55,042 nucleotides of DNA from an uncultured Erysipelotrichaceae bacterium. Its GTDB lineage: Bacteria > Bacillota_I > Bacilli_A > RFN20 > CAG-826. Shown piece by piece: positions 34,642-43,862 of this stretch. Numbering within the stretch: position 1 is the first letter of the stretch; each line of letters begins with the position of its first letter. Both the position numbers and the translations under genes were made by a program. The stretch lies in NCBI GenBank assembly GCA_900314585.1, contig OMVV01000011.1, forward strand, positions 1-55,042. The letters are read 5' to 3'. The notes beneath the pieces were generated by a model that had not been told where the DNA came from, ran no database searches, and saw nothing but the letters and a program-made list of their open reading frames with translations.

Positions 34642-34670
34642 TTGACAAAGAAAAAGTAGACCTTTATGAT
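34642..34670 (+). promoter_or_regulatory. Promoter of the DUF4234-like zinc-ribbon gene
   Basis: A perfect TTGACA (34642-34647), a 17-bp spacer and TATGAT (34665-34670). The predicted start near 34677 excludes the upstream ATG 34666 and supports ATG 34693, which has AAAAGGAG before it. Confidence 0.9.
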
Positions 34671-34692
34671 AATAAAAAAGGAGAAATTTTCT

Positions 34693-35472
34693 ATGGCTAA
34701 ATGTTTAAAATGCGGCGCACAATTTGTCGGCCGCCCAGAGAATTGTCCAAAATGCGGCGAACCAGTTAAATACAAGTCTGGCCCTTCCCCAGTTCCGGCA
34801 AAAGTTGTTGTGAAGAAATCAAAAGCGGCTGCTAGAAAAGCAGAACGCGCTAATTTTAGAGTTACTGATGAAGCTGTTGAAGAAGCGAGAATTGCTCGTG
34901 AAAAACGCTTAGCAGCATCTAAACCGGCACCAGCTCCAAGAGCGAGCTATGTGCCAGTTAAATCTGCTCAAGCTAAACCAGCACCTGCTATTGTTCGCCC
35001 TGCTCCAGTTGCTCCAGTAGCAAAAGAAGAAGCTGCTGTTGCTCCAGTTGCAGCACCAGTCGCCCCAGGAAAACCATTTGTCGAAAAACCATTAAGAACA
35101 AATCGCAGTTTCATTAAATTATTCTTCTTAAGCATCGTTACCTTAGGTATCTATGCATTAGTGTTCTATTGCAAATGGGGTCGTGATCTCAATCGTATTA
35201 GACTTTATCATGGTGATAGAAAGCGTATCGGTTTCTTTGGTGCATTCTTCCTTGGATTTATTACCTTAGGAATCACGATGTTAGTTTGGGCAATTAGATC
35301 GGTTACCCATCCATACGCATATGCAAGACTTGAAAAATGTCAACACGGTTCAGCGGCATTTTGTATCGTTTCTTATCTCTTGCTTTCTTGGACAATCGTT
35401 TGCCCAATCATTGTTACCGTTCAACTTATCCGCACAATGAACGATCTCTGCAGAGCTTTAAACAAAAAATAA
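34693..35472 (+). CDS. Zinc-ribbon membrane protein with DUF4234-like domain
   Basis: A 259-residue protein. Residues 4-22 form a CxxC...CxxC zinc ribbon (CLKCG, CPKCG). A flexible Ala/Pro/Lys-rich linker (about 25-135) follows, and then a membrane domain with three to four hydrophobic segments. Its FLSIVTLGIYALVFYCKW and FFLGFITLGITMLVW segments repeat the TLGI pattern seen in DUF4234-type proteins. Function is unknown. Start chosen from the promoter and ribosome binding site. Two hairpin terminators follow. It stands next to the surface protease but has its own promoter. Confidence 0.7.
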   Translation: MAKCLKCGAQFVGRPENCPKCGEPVKYKSGPSPVPAKVVVKKSKAAARKAERANFRVTDEAVEEARIAREKRLAASKPAPAPRASYVPVKSAQAKPAPAIVRPAPVAPVAKEEAAVAPVAAPVAPGKPFVEKPLRTNRSFIKLFFLSIVTLGIYALVFYCKWGRDLNRIRLYHGDRKRIGFFGAFFLGFITLGITMLVWAIRSVTHPYAYARLEKCQHGSAAFCIVSYLLLSWTIVCPIIVTVQLIRTMNDLCRALNKK

Positions 35473-35497
35473 TCATAGATTATTAATAAACTAAATT

Positions 35498-35532
35498 GCC
35501 TATATGTCGATGATGTATAGGCTTTTTATTTG
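35498..35532 (+). terminator. Terminator after the DUF4234-like gene
   Basis: GCCTATA (35498-35504) and TATAGGC (35516-35522) pair around an 11-nt loop and are followed by TTTTTATTT. Confidence 0.82.
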
Positions 35533-35549
35533 CCTATTTACTTAACAAG

Positions 35550-35580
35550 AAACCTCAAATAATTGTGAGGTTTATTTTTT
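35550..35580 (+). terminator. Second tandem terminator
   Basis: AAACCTCA (35550-35557) and TGAGGTTT (35566-35573) pair perfectly and are followed by ATTTTTT. It lies 18 bp after the first terminator, with no gene between. Confidence 0.82.
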
Positions 35581-35599
35581 AGTAATCTTTCTATTTAGT

Positions 35600-35628
35600 T
35601 TGGTAAAAATATTTAAATCATCTACAAT
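35600..35628 (+). promoter_or_regulatory. Promoter of the subtilisin-like protease gene
   Basis: TTGGTA (35600-35605), a 17-bp spacer and TACAAT (35623-35628). The predicted start near 35635 places a perfect GATGTTT/TAACATC-type inverted repeat (35637-35650) at the 5' end of the mRNA. Confidence 0.75.
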
Positions 35629-35671
35629 ATATCCAAGATGTTTTAACATCGAAGCATATTGCTAGTAGTTT

Positions 35672-38600
35672 ATGAAAAAACTAATCGTCGGTTCAATCTT
35701 AGTTTCAGCGCTATATGTTTCGCTATTAGGAAATATTTCAAAAATTCATCAAGACCCACCAAATGATGGTGGTGTTTTCATTACTGATAAAGTCGAAGAC
35801 GGACCAATCTTTTATCCTGCTGAATACTCTTCTGAAATCACAAATGAGCCAAATTATTCTAATCAGAATACTTATACGTTCTCATCAATGAACTATAATA
35901 ACGCTCCTAAGTATTACCGCGGTGATTCAGTTAAGGTTGCGGTTATCGATAGTGGTTTAAACTACACCCACGAAGACTTTTCTGATTCAAATGGAAATCA
36001 AATTATTCAAGGAAATTCTCGCACTATTGATAATACGAGTGGTTCATGGCTTTACTATCAATTCTCTTCCGGATATCAAAGTAAAATCGTCGACTCTTTA
36101 GGTCATGGCACAAATGTTGCCTCAGTAATCGCTAGCCAAATCAACTCTTTAGGCTGCGCTGGCATTGCTCCTAATGTCGAACTTTATGTTTACAAAGTAA
36201 CAAATACATCAAATGGATACGAATGGACCGCGATTAACAGCGCTCTTTCTTACTGTGTAAGTGAAGGAATTGATGTAATCAATATGTCCTTCCAAGCTTA
36301 TGAACATGCTGTAAGTTATAATGGCTCATCAATGAGCGCATCAACCGGTTGTTCATCGGTTATGACTAGTTATCTCAACAGTTGTTACAACGCCGGAATA
36401 ACATTAGTTGCGGCAGCCGGAAACTATAACACCAGCGAACCTTCTTATCCTGCAAGTAACAATCACGTTATTTCAGTTGGTTCTTTAGCAGAATCATCAA
36501 CAACTACGAAGGCTGGCTATTCAAACACCTATGGTATTGACTTGGTCGCTCCAGGAACTGTTTATGTTGCAGATAAAGGCACAAGTTCAGCTTATAAAAA
36601 GACAAGTGGAACATCGTTTTCGGCGCCAATCGTAACTGCTGCGATTGCTCTATATAAACAACAACATCCAACAGCTACTCCATCAGAAATCGAATCTGCA
36701 TTATATGCTTCATGTGATTCTATCAGTGGAAATCCTTCCTGGGCTGGAAACGGTCGACTCAATATCGATAAGTTCTTGGGCGTTGATGTTCAAAACGGTC
36801 CAGTTGAGATTGTTGTTAACAATCCAGAAGTCGTTAATGAAGAATTAGAACTAGAAGTCGGTGACTATTTAGATTTAGATTACGACGTTAATGGCGTCGG
36901 AACCTTTGACGACAGTGTTTCTTTCTATTGTTTAGAAGACAATGGTTCAGTTTCTGTTGATTCAAATGGCCGAATCACAGCATTATCCCAGGGATCCGAC
37001 TATGTCGTTATCGAATCCAATGCTGATTCAAACGTGTATGCTTCAATATATGTAACAGTCACTTCTTCTGGAGGTTCATCTCCAACCATCTCATCAGTAA
37101 CTGTCTCACCAGCAAATCTTGCTTTAGATCTTAATGGCACAAAGACAAGTAATTTATCTGCGACAGTAAACGGGACTAATAATCCTTCTCAAGCTGTAAC
37201 TTGGAGTAGTAGCAATACGAGTGTTGCAACTGTAAGCTCAAGCGGTGTTGTTACTGCGAAAGCAGTTGGAAACGCGACCATTACTGCGACTTCTCAAGCT
37301 GATGGCACTAAATCTGGAACATGTACTGTAACTGTTAGCGATAGCACTGTTCACGTAACTGGTGTTACTTTAAATAAAAATTCAACATCCATTGTTCTAG
37401 GTGGTGGAGGCGAAACATTAACCGCAACCGTATCACCGAATGATGCGACAAATAAATCAGTTAACTGGTCAAGCAGCAACACGCATGTTGCTACCGTCAG
37501 CAACGGAACTATTACACCAGTTGCTACTGGCAACACAACTATAACCGTAACTACTGTTGACGGAAGCTATACGGCAACTTGTACAGTTACTGTTACTGCC
37601 GCTCAAACCCAAACATTAACAATTACTCGTTCGTCTTTCTCAACTAGTGGAGGCTATGCTTGGTATGATTGGACACAAGCAACAAGCGACAGCACTTCGG
37701 TAAGCGGAAAAGGCGAACTTTATACGACTACAACAACTTCGATGCAGTTTAATAAATCAAAAGGAAACAAAGTTGCTGCGATTTTCAATACCACAGCAAT
37801 TCCTGGCTCTATTACAAAAATTGAAGCTACTACTGCTTCAGGCACCAATAGGCCATGGAATGCTTATACAACATCCACAGCTTGTTCGGGAAGTGGGTCT
37901 ACACTAACTTTCGGTAGCAATAAAACAACTGTTGGCAGCAATGTGACAATAACTACAAGCTCAACATCATTAGGAACATCAACTGCTAATCATTCTTATT
38001 TCTGTTTACAGGAAAATGATTCAAGTGCTTCTTATTTAAGCCAAATCAAAATCACCTATGTTCCAAAATCAATATCTTCAATTGCGGTTAAGACCGCTCC
38101 AACAAAAACAACTTATGAGGCTGGTCAAACTTTTGATCCTACAGGGCTTGTTATAACTGCAACATATTCAGATTCAACTACATCTGATATTTCATATGCA
38201 TCAAATCCAACCGCGTTTACATTTGACCCAACAACCTCAACCGCATTAACTACTGGCAATATAAGCGTAACAATCACCTTTGGTGGTAAATCAACTTCAC
38301 AAGTAATCACCGTCAGTGCTGCTAAGGTTTTATCCTCAATTTCATTAAGCGGACAAACAACTAGCTTTGCTGAAGGTGATACATTCTCATTTGGAGGAAC
38401 TGTTACCGCCCATTACACAGATTCAACAACTGCTAATGTGACTGCTTCAGCAACATTTAGTGGCTATAATATGACCACTGTTGGTAATCACACAGTCACA
38501 GTTTCATATGGTGGCAAATCTCAAACCTATCAAATTACCGTTTCGCAAGGAACACTTTCTTCAATTGCATTAAGTGGTCAAACAACTTCATATATGAAGA

Positions 38601-39604
38601 ATAATGCGTTTTCCTTTGATGGAACATGTACAGCAATATTTGCTAACGGATATCAAAAAGTTGTTACACCAACCAATGTAACCTCGCCAGATATGTCAAC
38701 AGCAGGCAATAAAAAAATTACTGTCTCCGTAACATATAACGGAGTAACTAAATCTGCAAATTACGACATCATAGTCAATTCAAACCGTGTCGTTATCGAA
38801 GAAACAATTACAACAGGCTATAGTGTGGTTGGCACTGTTACGTATCCAAGCAATGTTCAAACAATCTCTGTTAGCACTTTATCTATTTCAACAAGCGGTT
38901 ATACAACCATAGAAAATAATGCGATTCGTTTAGGCTCTGGTTCAAATACTGGAACCGTTACTGTGACATCCACTAGTTCAAACATCACTAAGATTGTTGT
39001 CAGCGCTAAAACATATGGTTCTGATACCGGAGTTACATTAACCGTGGGTGGCACCAGCAATACAATCACATCTTCATATGCTGATTATGTAAAAGAATAC
39101 ACAACTGCGACCAATTCGGTTGCGATTGCGACAACTGTAAGCAAAAAGAGGGCATACATTGAATCGATCACAATCTACGAAACTAAAGAAACAACCGTCC
39201 AAACCGATATTTCTAGCAGTGAAGATTGTGTTGGTCTCGAGTCTTTTATCGATACCTATATGCACATGAATTATGTCGAAAACCTTGGGTATTGCAAGGA
39301 TAATGAGCATCATTACTATTCAACCGCTAAGAGTGCTTTCAACGCTTTAAATACCCATCAAAGAAGTTTATTCACGACAAATTCAGCTTATGTATTTGAA
39401 TGGGCAAGATTATCAGCATGGGCTCATGCTAACGGCGAAACTTTAAATGGATCTAACCAATTAGGAAAAGCAGTGCAGATTTCGCCACTAGGTGTTAAAA
39501 ACAATAATTTAAATAACATCGCAATTATCATTGTCGTTTCGATTGTTGCGGTTTCAGCTATTGGCTGTTACATCTTAATTAAGAAGAAACACGAAAGTGC
39601 ATAA
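35672..39604 (+). CDS. Large subtilisin-like (S8) surface protease with Ig-like repeats
   Basis: A 1310-residue exported protein. An N-terminal hydrophobic signal (about 1-20) is followed by an S8 domain with complete catalytic residues: Asp93 (VAVIDSG), His145 (GHGTNVAS), oxyanion Asn251 (AAAGN) and Ser315 (SGTSFSAP). From about 370 there are at least three BIG2-type Ig-like domains (WSSSN..VATVS..G repeats), a Ser/Thr-rich beta region, three further Ig-like domains of the YxxGxxF type, another Thr/Ser-rich region, and a Cys-containing C-terminal domain. A transmembrane helix (about 1278-1302) and a basic tail end it. It is anchored by the helix, not by LPXTG. A role in degrading host or competitor proteins is inferred. 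Confidence 0.9.
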   Translation: MKKLIVGSILVSALYVSLLGNISKIHQDPPNDGGVFITDKVEDGPIFYPAEYSSEITNEPNYSNQNTYTFSSMNYNNAPKYYRGDSVKVAVIDSGLNYTHEDFSDSNGNQIIQGNSRTIDNTSGSWLYYQFSSGYQSKIVDSLGHGTNVASVIASQINSLGCAGIAPNVELYVYKVTNTSNGYEWTAINSALSYCVSEGIDVINMSFQAYEHAVSYNGSSMSASTGCSSVMTSYLNSCYNAGITLVAAAGNYNTSEPSYPASNNHVISVGSLAESSTTTKAGYSNTYGIDLVAPGTVYVADKGTSSAYKKTSGTSFSAPIVTAAIALYKQQHPTATPSEIESALYASCDSISGNPSWAGNGRLNIDKFLGVDVQNGPVEIVVNNPEVVNEELELEVGDYLDLDYDVNGVGTFDDSVSFYCLEDNGSVSVDSNGRITALSQGSDYVVIESNADSNVYASIYVTVTSSGGSSPTISSVTVSPANLALDLNGTKTSNLSATVNGTNNPSQAVTWSSSNTSVATVSSSGVVTAKAVGNATITATSQADGTKSGTCTVTVSDSTVHVTGVTLNKNSTSIVLGGGGETLTATVSPNDATNKSVNWSSSNTHVATVSNGTITPVATGNTTITVTTVDGSYTATCTVTVTAAQTQTLTITRSSFSTSGGYAWYDWTQATSDSTSVSGKGELYTTTTTSMQFNKSKGNKVAAIFNTTAIPGSITKIEATTASGTNRPWNAYTTSTACSGSGSTLTFGSNKTTVGSNVTITTSSTSLGTSTANHSYFCLQENDSSASYLSQIKITYVPKSISSIAVKTAPTKTTYEAGQTFDPTGLVITATYSDSTTSDISYASNPTAFTFDPTTSTALTTGNISVTITFGGKSTSQVITVSAAKVLSSISLSGQTTSFAEGDTFSFGGTVTAHYTDSTTANVTASATFSGYNMTTVGNHTVTVSYGGKSQTYQITVSQGTLSSIALSGQTTSYMKNNAFSFDGTCTAIFANGYQKVVTPTNVTSPDMSTAGNKKITVSVTYNGVTKSANYDIIVNSNRVVIEETITTGYSVVGTVTYPSNVQTISVSTLSISTSGYTTIENNAIRLGSGSNTGTVTVTSTSSNITKIVVSAKTYGSDTGVTLTVGGTSNTITSSYADYVKEYTTATNSVAIATTVSKKRAYIESITIYETKETTVQTDISSSEDCVGLESFIDTYMHMNYVENLGYCKDNEHHYYSTAKSAFNALNTHQRSLFTTNSAYVFEWARLSAWAHANGETLNGSNQLGKAVQISPLGVKNNNLNNIAIIIVVSIVAVSAIGCYILIKKKHESA

Positions 39605-39615
39605 GGAGAAGCAAT

Positions 39616-40827
39616 ATGAAATGTCCAAATTGTGGAAAAGAAATTGCCGATGATTCAAAGTTTTGTCCAAGCTGTGGCAAACAACTAAAAACAATCAAGT
39701 ATGTCTGCCCGAAATGTGGTGGTAGTGTGTCTTATGGAGACAAATACTGTGCAAATTGCGGGCAAATTTTCTCTTGGGGTAACACATCTGTTCAACAAGT
39801 CGAACCTCAAAAACCACAAAAAGAAGAGAAGAAAACACAAAAAGTTAATATCCCTTCCTTGATGATTGCGGGTGGATTAACTTTCTTTTGTTTCATATTA
39901 CTCATCGTTGGATTTTTTGGAAGCGCAGTCGTTGTTAACAATGGTGGATATATTTCCTCATTTACTTTTATTCAACTTTTAATAAACGACGGACTTGCAA
40001 AATGCTATACAGCCAAAACTTCATCTACTTCCTCGTTCTCGTTTGCGGCTTTTGATATCTATATCTTTTGCCTAATTGTGATGATCATTTCTTTCGTCTT
40101 CATGTTTGTACAAGTTATTCTCACGATCATAGCGATGGCAAAAAGAAGAAGATTACACACAAAATTATTCGCACAAATTTTCCTTGCTAATGCGTTTTAT
40201 ATGGCAATGCTTCGATATTCCGCTATTCAACAATCAGGAAGTATTCACGCATCATTTGGTTTTGGGCCAATCCTCATTTTTGTCGCTTCATTATTCCTTT
40301 TAATCAATATTGCGGTTTATAGAGCTATTGAATCTCGCAATAAAGTTTCACTTATTTCAATTATTCTTCAATATAGTGGCTTATTATTAGGTGTTTTAGC
40401 TATCTATATGTTCTTTGGACCATTCATATCTATTTCATATGGTGGTTATTACTCTACAGCATCTGGTCTAAGTCTCTTAGTCACTATGTATAGCAATCAC
40501 AATACCTCTAGTTCGATAGCTTCTTTAGCCTGGCTAGTCTTTGCCTTTGGCATCGTTACAATCGTGTTCTTTGTTGACGCAATTATGCTGGCGGTTATGG
40601 AAAAGCCATTAGCGTCTGCCATTAACTCAATTATTGGTTTTGTTTTCTTTGTTATGGTAGTTACTTATTTAACAATCGGCTATGCCGTTTACTATAACGG
40701 AAGCGTAGTTTATTCGCCAACCGCTCAGACAATTTTGTTCTATATTTTATCGATGTTATTCGCGAACCTTTCTATCGGTGGATTTATCACTCAAGTTATT
40801 GGAAGACACCACGAAGCTCGCGCTTAA
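39616..40827 (+). CDS. Double zinc-ribbon polytopic membrane protein
   Basis: A 403-residue protein starting with two zinc ribbons (CPNCG..CPSCG, residues 3-21; CPKCG..CANCG, about 31-49), a Lys/Gln-rich linker, and then about eight hydrophobic segments from residue 78 to the end. Zinc-ribbon plus membrane proteins of this type are common in gut Firmicutes and have no agreed function. It starts 11 bp after the protease gene with a GGAG ribosome binding site, so it is probably co-transcribed with it and may affect its export or stability. Confidence 0.7.
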   Translation: MKCPNCGKEIADDSKFCPSCGKQLKTIKYVCPKCGGSVSYGDKYCANCGQIFSWGNTSVQQVEPQKPQKEEKKTQKVNIPSLMIAGGLTFFCFILLIVGFFGSAVVVNNGGYISSFTFIQLLINDGLAKCYTAKTSSTSSFSFAAFDIYIFCLIVMIISFVFMFVQVILTIIAMAKRRRLHTKLFAQIFLANAFYMAMLRYSAIQQSGSIHASFGFGPILIFVASLFLLINIAVYRAIESRNKVSLISIILQYSGLLLGVLAIYMFFGPFISISYGGYYSTASGLSLLVTMYSNHNTSSSIASLAWLVFAFGIVTIVFFVDAIMLAVMEKPLASAINSIIGFVFFVMVVTYLTIGYAVYYNGSVVYSPTAQTILFYILSMLFANLSIGGFITQVIGRHHEARA

Positions 40828-40925
40828 ATTCAATGCAAAAATTCGATAATTATAACGCTTTGTTATATCTAGCAAAGAAATTTTCTATGAAAATTATCTA
40901 AACTAAGATAAGATATAAATATATC

Positions 40926-42227
40926 ATGATTGCAAAAACTAGACATATTAAGGATACGAAGAAGATTGTAGGTCTTTTACCTGCAGTTAGATATGTTGAT
41001 CCAAAATACGTCTATATTCCTATCACCAACGCTAGATGCGCTAATGGGGAGATTTTTATTAAAGAAGGCGATCACGTCAAATGTTCCCAAGTTATTGGAA
41101 TGAGACATGGTCCATTTTTCGATCAACCAATTCATTCAACAGTGTCCGGAACATATGTTGGACTTGAAAAACATTATCACCGTAATGGTAAGATGATTGA
41201 TTTCATGAAGATTGAAAATGATTTTAAGGATACATTTGATGAATCTTCAAAGAAAAGAAGTCCAGAAGAAATCGCTAAGCTAACAAAAGAAGACATGACC
41301 AAGATCATCAAAGATTGCGCTTTGGTTGGTTTAGGTGGATCGTCTTTCCCTACATATATCAAATTTCAAACCGATAAAAAGATTGATTTAATTTTAATTA
41401 ACGCGATTGAATGTGAACCATATATTACTGCTGACCATCGTTTGATGCTTGAATTCCCATATCGCGTTATGGATGGGATTAAATACGCAATGCAAGCTTT
41501 TAATTGTAAGAAGGCGTTAATCTGCATCAAATCTAAATATAAAGACATCAAAGCAGTCTATGAACAAATCATCAAAGAATATGAAGGTTCAGGAATTGAA
41601 CTTTGCCTTGTAGGAAACTATTACCCACAAGGTTGGGAAGTTGAAATGATTAAAAGTGCGACCGGTATTAAATTAAAACCAGGCGAACTTCCAACCAATC
41701 GAGGAATTATCAATTTCAACGTTTCTACAATTGTTGGATTATACAAGGCTGTTAAATATAACATTCCAGTTTTAAAAAGATTTATTACCGTTACTGGTGA
41801 TGGGATTAAAACCCCAAAGAACTTTAGAGTGAGAGTTGGAACGTCAATCCGAGATCTTATCCCAATGTGTGATGGCTATAAAAATCCAGACAAAGACAAA
41901 GTCTTTATTTTAGGTGGCCCAATGATGGGTGCCTCCGTCACAAGTGACGATTGTATCATCACTAAAACCGTTACCTCGATTATTATCTTGGATAAAGTTT
42001 CATACAAAGAAGAGCCATGTGTCAGATGTGGTAGCTGCGTTTTATCTTGTCCAGTTCATCTTGAACCAGTCCAGATTATGAATGCGGTGAAATCACTTGA
42101 TAAAGAACGTATTAAAAAACTTAATCCACTTCGTTGCATTGAATGTGGTCTATGCACATATTCATGCACATCAAAGATTGCGGTTACTGATTTTGTTAGA
42201 AGGGCAAAAATATTCGCGAAGTTATGA
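40926..42227 (+). CDS. rnfC: Rnf complex subunit C (RnfC)
   Basis: A 433-residue cytoplasmic, membrane-associated subunit that carries NADH/FMN-binding and two [4Fe-4S] clusters. GLGGSSFPTYIKF (about 138-150) and AIECEPYITADHRLMLE (about 160-176) are the conserved NADH-domain segments. The cluster motifs are CVRCGSCVLSCP (about 364-375) and CIECGLCTYSC (about 404-414), each followed by a further Cys. It opens a ten-gene run with overlaps or very short gaps. TAAGAT boxes lie at 40904-40914 just upstream and no Shine-Dalgarno is seen. Confidence 0.96.
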   Translation: MIAKTRHIKDTKKIVGLLPAVRYVDPKYVYIPITNARCANGEIFIKEGDHVKCSQVIGMRHGPFFDQPIHSTVSGTYVGLEKHYHRNGKMIDFMKIENDFKDTFDESSKKRSPEEIAKLTKEDMTKIIKDCALVGLGGSSFPTYIKFQTDKKIDLILINAIECEPYITADHRLMLEFPYRVMDGIKYAMQAFNCKKALICIKSKYKDIKAVYEQIIKEYEGSGIELCLVGNYYPQGWEVEMIKSATGIKLKPGELPTNRGIINFNVSTIVGLYKAVKYNIPVLKRFITVTGDGIKTPKNFRVRVGTSIRDLIPMCDGYKNPDKDKVFILGGPMMGASVTSDDCIITKTVTSIIILDKVSYKEEPCVRCGSCVLSCPVHLEPVQIMNAVKSLDKERIKKLNPLRCIECGLCTYSCTSKIAVTDFVRRAKIFAKL

Positions 42228-43351
42228 CAATAGTTAAAGAAAGCGCTCCTCATATTCGTCGTAAAGCTAGCGTCACCAGAATGATGGTGGATGTTTTAAT
42301 TGCCCTTGCTCCAACTTTAATCTTTTCGTTTGTTGTTTATCCACTTCAAACTTTAGCAACGTACCTAACTTCATTATTTATAATGGTTGGTGCTGAATTC
42401 GTTTATATTGGCTTACGCGGCATTATGCCAAAAGACGGCCAAAAGCATTCATTTAAAGAGCGATTTAATTACGCTTACAAGGGTAAATACAATCAAAACA
42501 ACATTTTAACTCCTGCCATCAGTGCAGTTATCTTTACACTCATTATGCCTGCAGGTGCACCTATATATGCAGTTATTGTTGGTGCGTTAGTAGGTATTGT
42601 TTTAGGTAAACTTGTTTTCGGTGGACTTGGTAGCAACATCTTTAACCCGGCCGCAGTTGGTATGCTTTTTGCAAAGATTTGCTTTGGTTCACAACCTCAA
42701 TACTCAGCCTACGTTCCAACTTGGTACTATTCAGTTTCTGATGTAACTGCATCACCAACTCCACTTGCCTGTATCAACGGAGGAATGTTCACCAATTACG
42801 AACAATATTCAACATTCGATTTATTCTTTGGACGCATTCCAGGAACTCTTGGTGAAGTCTACAAGATCACAATTATTATCGGTTTAATCTATTTACTTAT
42901 TCGCCGCAGCATCGACTGGCGAATTGTTGTTTCATTTTTAGGAACATTCACCGTTTTAGCCTTTGTTACTGGTTTATCAACAATGGCTTTAGCAAGTAAC
43001 GTTAATCCATTTGCGATCACTTTATATCATTTATTAAGCGGCGGTGTATTATTTGGCGCAACATTTATGTTGACTGATCCCGTAACTAGCCCAATCAACT
43101 CACCATCACGAATTATCTATGGCATGGTAGCTGCCGTTTCAACAATCTTTATTCGTTTATTTGCTGCTTTACCAGAAGGCGTCGGTTTCTCAATTCTTAT
43201 CGCCAATATGGTCGCGGTTGTCTTAGATCACTATGAATGGTCATCTTCCAGATACACTTGGAAGAAATTATTAACGATGGGATTATTGCTTGTTATTCCA
43301 GCAGTGATCATCGTTTTAGCAGTTATCTATGGAGGTATGTATAATGCCTAA
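42224..43351 (+). CDS. rnfD: Rnf complex subunit D (RnfD)
   Basis: A 375-residue integral membrane subunit with a covalently bound FMN in known complexes. About ten hydrophobic segments are visible; FGGLGSNIFNPAAVGMLF is the conserved core. The flavinylation region reads DVTASPTPLA (about 172-181), whereas the usual motif is close to D-x-x-S-G-A-T-P-L-A. The acceptor Thr is kept but SGA is replaced by ASP. It overlaps rnfC by 4 bp and rnfG by 8 bp. Confidence 0.94.
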   Translation: MTIVKESAPHIRRKASVTRMMVDVLIALAPTLIFSFVVYPLQTLATYLTSLFIMVGAEFVYIGLRGIMPKDGQKHSFKERFNYAYKGKYNQNNILTPAISAVIFTLIMPAGAPIYAVIVGALVGIVLGKLVFGGLGSNIFNPAAVGMLFAKICFGSQPQYSAYVPTWYYSVSDVTASPTPLACINGGMFTNYEQYSTFDLFFGRIPGTLGEVYKITIIIGLIYLLIRRSIDWRIVVSFLGTFTVLAFVTGLSTMALASNVNPFAITLYHLLSGGVLFGATFMLTDPVTSPINSPSRIIYGMVAAVSTIFIRLFAALPEGVGFSILIANMVAVVLDHYEWSSSRYTWKKLLTMGLLLVIPAVIIVLAVIYGGMYNA

Positions 43352-43862
43352 CAAAAAACATTATATTTTAACCTCCGTGACATTAGGTCTTATTGGTGCC
43401 GCTAGCGCCCTTCTTATTGGTGGTTCAAATATGATCACTAAAGAGCGCATTGCACAAAACGAAATCAATAAGATTAATTCGGGAATTGCCGAGATATTTG
43501 GTAATTCATCATCAATTGCTAATGAAGCAGATTTAGCTTATGAATACGTAAATCATGTCTACGAAATCAAGGTTGAAGAACCGGTTGGATATGCCTTTAA
43601 AACAAGTGGTTCAAATATGTATGGAAAAGTCTCACTTATCGTTGGCTTTAATTTAGAAAAACAATTTATGTCGATGGTGGTTGTCACTAACGAACAAACT
43701 TACGCGCAAGCATTGATGGATAATTATATCAATCCACTTAATAACGGTTCTAAAGATAACATTGATGATGTCTCTTGTGGTGCAACTTATGGTGCAAAAC
43801 TTGTTCGTGACATGATTAAAGATGCTCAAAAAGCATTAGAAGAGGAAACTTGGAAAAAATGA
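43344..43862 (+). CDS. rnfG: Rnf complex subunit G (RnfG), FMN-binding
   Basis: A 172-residue protein with one N-terminal transmembrane helix (about 8-28) and an extracytosolic FMN-binding domain. The flavin-attachment motif is DVSCGAT with Thr148 as likely acceptor; Cys takes the usual Ser/Thr place and Tyr follows the Thr. ATG 43344 was chosen because GGAGG (43331-43335) precedes it. It overlaps rnfE by 4 bp. Confidence 0.92.
   Translation: MPNKKHYILTSVTLGLIGAASALLIGGSNMITKERIAQNEINKINSGIAEIFGNSSSIANEADLAYEYVNHVYEIKVEEPVGYAFKTSGSNMYGKVSLIVGFNLEKQFMSMVVVTNEQTYAQALMDNYINPLNNGSKDNIDDVSCGATYGAKLVRDMIKDAQKALEEETWKK

Noticed and set aside
37080..39190. Repeats in the protease gene as a possible CRISPR or tandem-repeat array
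   Set aside because: The similarity is between Ig-like protein domains and is diverged at DNA level; there are no evenly spaced identical repeats. No CRISPR array was seen anywhere in the window.
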